Below are positions 8,948 through 11,703 of a DNA stretch of 11,703 bases, piece after piece. The translations under genes and the position numbers were made by a program. Source of the stretch: JBGSLA01 sp965602785. GTDB taxonomy: Bacteria; Desulfobacterota; Desulfobaccia; Desulfobaccales; 0-14-0-80-60-11. Numbering within the stretch: position 1 is the first letter of the stretch; each line of letters opens with the position of its first letter. The stretch is from NCBI GenBank assembly GCA_965602785.1, contig CBFDAH010000089.1, forward strand, positions 1 to 11,703, read 5' to 3'. A model generated the notes under the pieces. The model saw nothing but the letters and a program-made list of their open reading frames with translations, was not told the origin of the DNA and ran no database searches.

Positions 8948-8976
8948 AGTATAAGGGAGGGCAGGATAATCCGCAA
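8948..8976 (-). promoter_or_regulatory. Sigma70-type promoter of ftsH
   Basis: Reading leftward, -35 TTGCGG (8971-8976) and -10 TATACT (8948-8953) are separated by exactly 17 bases. The -10 matches consensus at 5 of 6 positions and the -35 at 3 of 6. Transcription would begin at about 8940, leaving a leader of roughly 36 bases before the ATG at 8904. The predicted start lies at or downstream of the alternative TTG start (8941-8943), which argues against that start. No heat-shock (sigma32-type) element was recognised. Confidence 0.65.
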
Positions 8977-9029
8977 GCTGACCTTAACCAGCCGGGGGCC
9001 TAGATTTTCCCCTTATTTGCCTGGAATTA

Positions 9030-9038
9030 TGGTATGAT
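9030..9038 (+). promoter_or_regulatory. Possible extended -10 promoter toward the alcohol dehydrogenase
   Basis: TGG followed by TATGAT gives a TGn-extended -10 element (9033-9038, 5 of 6 to TATAAT). No good -35 stands 16-18 bases upstream, which extended -10 promoters can tolerate. Transcription would start near 9045 and give a leader of about 245 bases before the GTG at 9291. This is a tentative call from sequence pattern alone; a second AT-rich site (TATATA, 9046-9051) is nearby. Confidence 0.35.
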
Positions 9039-9063
9039 AACTTCCTATATAAGTGATTTTAAG

Positions 9064-9260
9064 GGGAGGGCTGGGGGAACATGAGTCTCCCCACCCTCCC
9101 TCTAGCTCCCCTCCCAGACTTCTCTCGAAGTCCATGGTAGCCTGGAAACCTTGCCCTTCCAGCGTGGGTGTGAAACCCCATCTACCAAACTTTATTCAAG
9201 GGGTTGGAAGAGGGAGCTTGAGGAAGGAGGCAGGGCTCTTAAACCCATGGCCCTCCCTCC
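9064..9260 (+). ncRNA. Candidate structured leader or small RNA of unknown class
   Basis: This gene-free region between the divergent ftsH and alcohol dehydrogenase genes can form successive helices. Hairpin 1: GGGAGGG-C-TGGGG (9064-9076) pairs with CCCCACCCTCCC (9089-9100), 12 bp with one bulged C. Hairpin 2: GACTTC/GAAGTC (9117-9122, 9127-9132), loop of four. Three-way junction: TGGTAG/CTACCA (9135-9140, 9182-9187) encloses CTGGAA/TTCCAG (9142-9147, 9157-9162) and TGGGT/ACCC(C)A (9165-9169, 9175-9180), with only four unpaired junction bases. Hairpin 4: GGAGG-C-AGGGC (9226-9236) pairs with GCCCT-C-CCTCC (9250-9260) around one mismatch. I match none of this to a known riboswitch or ribozyme. 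Strand and transcription are inferred, and G/C-rich DNA makes some hairpins by chance. Confidence 0.35.
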
Positions 9261-9277
9261 CAAAACATCTACTCAAA

Positions 9278-9282
9278 AGAGG
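9278..9282 (+). promoter_or_regulatory. Ribosome binding site for the GTG start at 9291
   Basis: AGAGG stands eight bases before GTG 9291. A later in-frame ATG at 9300 would be 17 bases away, so this site favours the GTG start, which also gives the family-typical N-terminus (MNAMLLE, compare MKAMVLE-type starts). Confidence 0.7.
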
Positions 9283-9290
9283 TCAGCGCC

Positions 9291-10295
9291 GTGAATGCCA
9301 TGCTCCTGGAGTTTCCCGGTCCTGTGGCCAGCTCCCCCCTGAAACTCGTGGAACTACCGCCCCCGGTGCCCGGCCCGGGGCAGATTGTCCTCCAAGTAAG
9401 TCATTGCGGAGTCTGCCATACCGACCTGCATACCGTGGAGGGGGAGCTTCCCCTGGAACGGCTGCCTGTTATCCCCGGCCACCAGGTGGTGGGGCAGGTG
9501 GTGGACCAGGGGCCTGGGGTCCTCCGTTTTCGACCGGGAGACCGGGTGGGCCTGGCCTGGCTTTACAAGTCCTGCGGCGTCTGCCGGTTTTGCGAGAGCG
9601 ATCGGGAGAACCTGTGCGAGGCCGCGGAATTCACCGGCCTGCACCGGGACGGGGGCTACGGCGAACAGGTGGTGGCCGAGGCTGATTTTGTCTATCCCCT
9701 GCCCCCGGACCTCCCGGGGGAGAACGCCGCACCGTTGCTCTGCGCCGGCATCATCGGCTACCGCGCCCTCCGCCTCTCGGAGATCAAGCCCGGGGGACGC
9801 CTGGGGCTCTATGGCTTCGGCGCTTCGGCCCACATCGCCATCCAGGTAGCCCGCCACTGGGGCTGCGAGGTCCTGGTTTTTACCCGGAGCCCCGGCCACC
9901 AGAAGCTTGCCCGGGATCTGGGGGCCGTGTGGGTGGGCCAGGCCCAGGACAAACCGCCCACCAAGCTCGATTCCGCCATCATCTTTGCTCCCGCCGGGAA
10001 CCTCATACCCGAAGCTTTGCGGGTCCTGGACCGGGGCGGCACCCTGGCCTTGGCGGGCATCCACATGTCCGCGGTTCCCTCCCTGGAATATAACCAGCAC
10101 CTGTACTTCGAGAAAACCGTGCGCTCAGTGACGGCCAGCACCCGCCAGGACGGCCATGAGCTGCTGGCGCTGGCCGCCGAGATTCCCATTCGGCCTCAAG
10201 TTCAGCTCTTCCCTCTGGCCGAGGCCAACCAGGCCCTCAAGCTCTTGAAAGCCGGGAAGATTGACGGCGCCGGAGTTTTGGCTGTGCAGGACTGA
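9291..10295 (+). CDS. Zinc-dependent alcohol dehydrogenase, AdhA-like (adh_fam_2, TIGR02822 type)
   Basis: A 334-residue medium-chain dehydrogenase that should interconvert alcohols and aldehydes with NAD(P) in the cytoplasm. The GroES-like catalytic half carries likely catalytic zinc ligands Cys42 (CGVCHTD), His64 and Cys151 (LLCAGIIGYRAL). The structural zinc site is Cys95, Cys98, Cys101 and Cys109. The Rossmann half begins LGLYGFGASAH (171-181), and TRSP after the second strand hints at NADP preference, an inference only. The blocks LYGFGASAHI, LAGIHMS and VRSVTASTR are those I associate with the adh_fam_2 subfamily that includes mycobacterial AdhA. Gln65 replaces the Glu normally following the zinc-binding His, and the third glycine of the nucleotide loop is absent. 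It stands alone, with 171 bases before the next gene, and its physiological substrate cannot be read from context. Confidence 0.93.
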   Translation: MNAMLLEFPGPVASSPLKLVELPPPVPGPGQIVLQVSHCGVCHTDLHTVEGELPLERLPVIPGHQVVGQVVDQGPGVLRFRPGDRVGLAWLYKSCGVCRFCESDRENLCEAAEFTGLHRDGGYGEQVVAEADFVYPLPPDLPGENAAPLLCAGIIGYRALRLSEIKPGGRLGLYGFGASAHIAIQVARHWGCEVLVFTRSPGHQKLARDLGAVWVGQAQDKPPTKLDSAIIFAPAGNLIPEALRVLDRGGTLALAGIHMSAVPSLEYNQHLYFEKTVRSVTASTRQDGHELLALAAEIPIRPQVQLFPLAEANQALKLLKAGKIDGAGVLAVQD

Positions 10296-10466
10296 AGTGA
10301 AGAGGGGGGCCCAGAACCCCAGGTTCCCCAATCCCCTCGCCCCTGGCAAGACTTGGTTACCGTTATTACCAGGGAAAAAATGTAATTGCAGGCTTTAACC
10401 TGCGCTATTTCAAGCCTGTAGGGTTAGACGAAAATCCTGATTAAAAATCACCAGAGGAACATCATC
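10296..10466 (+). other. Spacer with nested and alternative inverted repeats
   Basis: Just after the dehydrogenase stop, GAGGGG (10302-10307) and CCCCTC (10333-10338) enclose a second hairpin GAACC-CCA-GGTTC (10314-10326). No T-run follows, so this is not a standard terminator. CCCTGG/CCAGGG (10341-10346, 10369-10374) is a further pair, followed by six A. Then two mutually exclusive pairings occur: GCAGG/CCTGC (10388-10392, 10399-10403) or TGCAGGCTT/AAGCCTGTA (10387-10395, 10412-10420, one G-T pair). A weak promoter-like pair TTACCG-18 bases-TGTAAT (10357-10362, 10381-10386) could serve the next gene. If so, the last inverted repeat would lie at its transcription start, where a regulator might bind. 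Confidence 0.4.
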
Positions 10467-11276
10467 ATGAAGAGATATAGGAGGTTGATCAGCGAACCGA
10501 ATGTGGGCCGTGGCATGAGGAATACTGGGTCATCCAACAGGTTGCTGGGGGGATTCATTCCGGCTTTAGCCTTTCTAGTGGCCATCTCCCCCCTCTCCGG
10601 GTTCGCCGCCGAAAAAAGTCAGGCCACCAGCGTGGAGGTACAAGCCGAAGGGCAGGTGTTGGCCAAACCCGACACGGCTATCCTGAACTTCACCGTGGTC
10701 ACCCGGGGGGCTCAGGCCCAGGAGGCCGCCCAGGCCAACGCCAAAGCCGCCGAGAGTTTTCTTGCCGCCATAAAGAAATCCCTGGGAAAAGAAGACAAGG
10801 TGCAAACCCTGGAATATCGGGTCTTTCCTGTTTTCCGGAAAATCGAAAAAACCAAGGGCAAACAAAAGATCAGGACCGACGAAATCGCCGGCTACCGGGC
10901 CTACCACCGCTTCAAAGTGGAACTCAAGGACCTGGGAAAAATCGGCCAGGTTTCCGACACCGCCTTGAAAAACGGCGCCAATAAGGTTCAAGGGCCCTAC
11001 TTCAAGCATTCCCAGCAGGAGGATTTGCAGCGCCAGGCCGCGGTCAAGGCTCTGGAACGAGCCCGGAAATTAGCCGACGCCCTGGCCCAGGCCGCGGGAT
11101 TGAAGGTAAAACGGGTGATGGTCATCAGCACCAGACACGGCATCCGCCCCCGCCAATTCACTATGGCTGAGGCCGCGCCGCGCTCAAAAGGCGACCGGGG
11201 CGTGGAGACGCAAATCGAAATCGGGGACATCACCTTCAAGGCCAACCTCACCGTCACCTTTGAGCTGGCCCCCTAA
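10467..11276 (+). CDS. SIMPL-domain (DUF541, YggE/BP26-like) periplasmic protein
   Basis: A 269-residue exported protein of the SIMPL/DUF541 family. Family signs are the opening SVEVQAEGQVLAKPDTAILNF after the signal, the central GYRAYHRFKVELKDLGKIGQV, the alanine-rich helix AVKALERARKLADALAQAAGL and a terminal strand ending LTVTFELAP. Relatives form ring-like oligomers (Brucella BP26) and E. coli YggE is linked to oxidative stress tolerance; no catalytic residue set is known. The signal peptide hydrophobic stretch is about residues 26-46, with likely cleavage around Ala47-Ala48. The n-region is unusually long from this start. AGAGGA (10453-10458) lies eight bases before ATG 10467. An internal ATG at 10515 would give a more typical 32-residue signal but has a poor ribosome site, so the start is uncertain. 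Confidence 0.9.
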   Translation: MKRYRRLISEPNVGRGMRNTGSSNRLLGGFIPALAFLVAISPLSGFAAEKSQATSVEVQAEGQVLAKPDTAILNFTVVTRGAQAQEAAQANAKAAESFLAAIKKSLGKEDKVQTLEYRVFPVFRKIEKTKGKQKIRTDEIAGYRAYHRFKVELKDLGKIGQVSDTALKNGANKVQGPYFKHSQQEDLQRQAAVKALERARKLADALAQAAGLKVKRVMVISTRHGIRPRQFTMAEAAPRSKGDRGVETQIEIGDITFKANLTVTFELAP

Positions 11277-11305
11277 CTTGCCGGGATTGAAGGAATCTTT
11301 TTCCC

Positions 11306-11325
11306 CCTTCCCTTTACAAGGAAGG
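11306..11325 (+). repeat. Bulged hairpin upstream of the NifU-type gene
   Basis: Left arm CCTTCCCTT (11306-11314) and right arm AAGGAAGG (11318-11325) pair over eight base pairs with one bulged C and a three-base loop. No T-run follows. It overlaps the predicted -35 element of the next gene, so it may be incidental or an operator-like site rather than a terminator. Confidence 0.4.
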
Positions 11326-11341
11326 AGGCCGTGGTTATCAT
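11313..11341 (+). promoter_or_regulatory. Sigma70-type promoter of the NifU-type gene
   Basis: The -35 TTTACA (11313-11318) and -10 TATCAT (11336-11341) are 17 bases apart and each matches consensus at 5 of 6 positions. Transcription would begin near 11348, about 24 bases before the GTG start. This is the best promoter match seen in the window and implies that the small Fe-S gene is expressed independently of the SIMPL-domain gene. Confidence 0.7.
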
Positions 11342-11360
11342 TAATCAATATCCCATCCCT

Positions 11361-11365
11361 GGAGG
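11361..11365 (+). promoter_or_regulatory. Ribosome binding site for the GTG start at 11372
   Basis: GGAGG is followed by six bases and then GTG 11372. The spacing is optimal and no in-frame ATG occurs before the conserved domain, so this site fixes the GTG start. Confidence 0.8.
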
Positions 11366-11371
11366 CATTTC

Positions 11372-11593
11372 GTGAAAGAACAGATTGAATTAGCTTTGGC
11401 CAAAATTCGCCCCTTCCTGCAGAGGGACGGCGGCGATATCAAACTCATCGATGTCACCGACGACGGCATCGTGAAAGTGGAGCTCACCGGCGCCTGCCAA
11501 GGGTGCCCCATGTCCCAGGTGACCCTTAAACAGGGCGTGGAACGGGCCCTCATGAAAGAAGTCCCCGGCGTCAAAGAAGTCCAGTCTATTTAG
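11372..11593 (+). CDS. NifU C-terminal-domain (Nfu-type) Fe-S scaffold protein
   Basis: This 73-residue protein is a stand-alone NifU C-terminal domain. It has the family pattern from the start: helix EQIELALAKIRPFLQRDGGDI, strand VKVELTGACQGCPMS and C-terminal helix with EVPGVKEV. Cys42 and Cys45 form the C-x2-C pair that, in Nfu proteins, holds a [4Fe-4S] cluster shared across a homodimer and passes it to apo-enzymes. The length is typical of the minimal bacterial form. It has its own promoter and ribosome site and lies 95 bases after the SIMPL-domain gene, so the two need not be functionally linked. In an anaerobe rich in Fe-S enzymes it would be a housekeeping cluster carrier; AddB in this window is one possible general client, which is speculation. 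Confidence 0.95.
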   Translation: MKEQIELALAKIRPFLQRDGGDIKLIDVTDDGIVKVELTGACQGCPMSQVTLKQGVERALMKEVPGVKEVQSI

Positions 11594-11703
11594 TAAGTGA
11601 TTGTGGGGGAGGGGGCTAAGGGGCGCAACCCCTTACCCCCACACCCCCACCCCCAATCCCTTAAGGGGTGTTAAGTAAAACCGGGGAAGGGGAGGCCTTA
11701 AGG
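11594..11703. repeat. G/C-run foldback block with G-quadruplex motif after the Nfu-type gene
   Basis: GGGGG (11611-11615), a bulged C and TAAGGGG (11617-11623) pair with CCCCTTA (11629-11635) and CCCCC (11636-11640) around a five-base loop. No T-run follows, so it is not a classical terminator, though it may act as an mRNA end stabiliser. On the minus strand 11629-11654 reads as four G-runs (5, 5, 5, 4) with loops of one, three and three bases, a strong G-quadruplex pattern. Further palindromes are CCCTTAAGGG (11658-11667) and CCTTAAGG (11696-11703) at the window edge. The block may be cut by the window end. Confidence 0.5.

Noticed and set aside
9135..9187. Three-way junction considered as a hammerhead ribozyme or tRNA-like element
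   Set aside because: The hammerhead core CTGATGA...GAAA is missing and junction linkers are too short; there is no tRNA T-loop or acceptor pattern.
9053..9685. 210-codon plus-strand open frame crossing the structured leader into the dehydrogenase
   Set aside because: It enters the dehydrogenase in a different frame, begins without a ribosome site and its product is low-complexity Pro/Gly/Arg.
10302..10338. Nested hairpin after the dehydrogenase as an intrinsic terminator
   Set aside because: No run of T follows the stem on the plus strand; the next bases are GCCCCTGG.

Overview
The window is a GC-rich chromosomal segment with seven convincing protein genes. They form two divergent blocks separated by an unusually structured intergenic region at about 8905-9290. 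No rRNA, tRNA, CRISPR array, transposase or phage gene was found. Gene content and protein style (FtsH, AddAB, SIMPL protein, short NifU-type scaffold) suggest a Gram-negative anaerobe of the former Deltaproteobacteria (Thermodesulfobacteriota, possibly near Desulfobacca). That placement is an inference from reading the proteins, not a computed phylogeny.

Minus strand, transcribed leftward from about 8940: ftsH (membrane AAA protease), addB (inactive-helicase/nuclease subunit with an Fe-S cluster), addA (UvrD-type helicase-nuclease) and a secreted SUMF1/FGE-fold protein. addB and addA overlap by 4 bases (ATGA). The other gaps are 57 and 22 bases, so the four could be one operon. ftsH has a good sigma70-type promoter (8948-8976) and a 9-base Shine-Dalgarno match that moves its start to 8904. 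AddA and AddB should form one heterodimer that resects double-strand breaks, and both nuclease sites look intact. The SUMF1-like protein lacks both catalytic cysteines of true formylglycine-generating enzymes.

Plus strand, from about 9030 rightward: a zinc alcohol dehydrogenase of the AdhA-like adh_fam_2 group (GTG start), a periplasmic SIMPL-domain protein, and a 73-residue NifU C-terminal-type Fe-S scaffold (GTG start) with its own near-consensus promoter (11313-11341). These three are separated by 95-171 bases and look like individually transcribed genes rather than a tight operon.

The most interesting non-coding signal is the region upstream of the alcohol dehydrogenase. After a possible extended -10 promoter it can fold into a 12-bp bulged hairpin, a perfect 6-bp hairpin, a compact three-way junction and another long hairpin. 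I match it to no known riboswitch or ribozyme, so it is a candidate structured leader or small RNA. Three intergenic spacers also carry similar G-run/C-run foldback blocks (9064-9100, 10302-10338, 11611-11667) that may be degenerate members of one genomic repeat family. The block after the NifU-type gene also holds a strong G-quadruplex motif on the minus strand.
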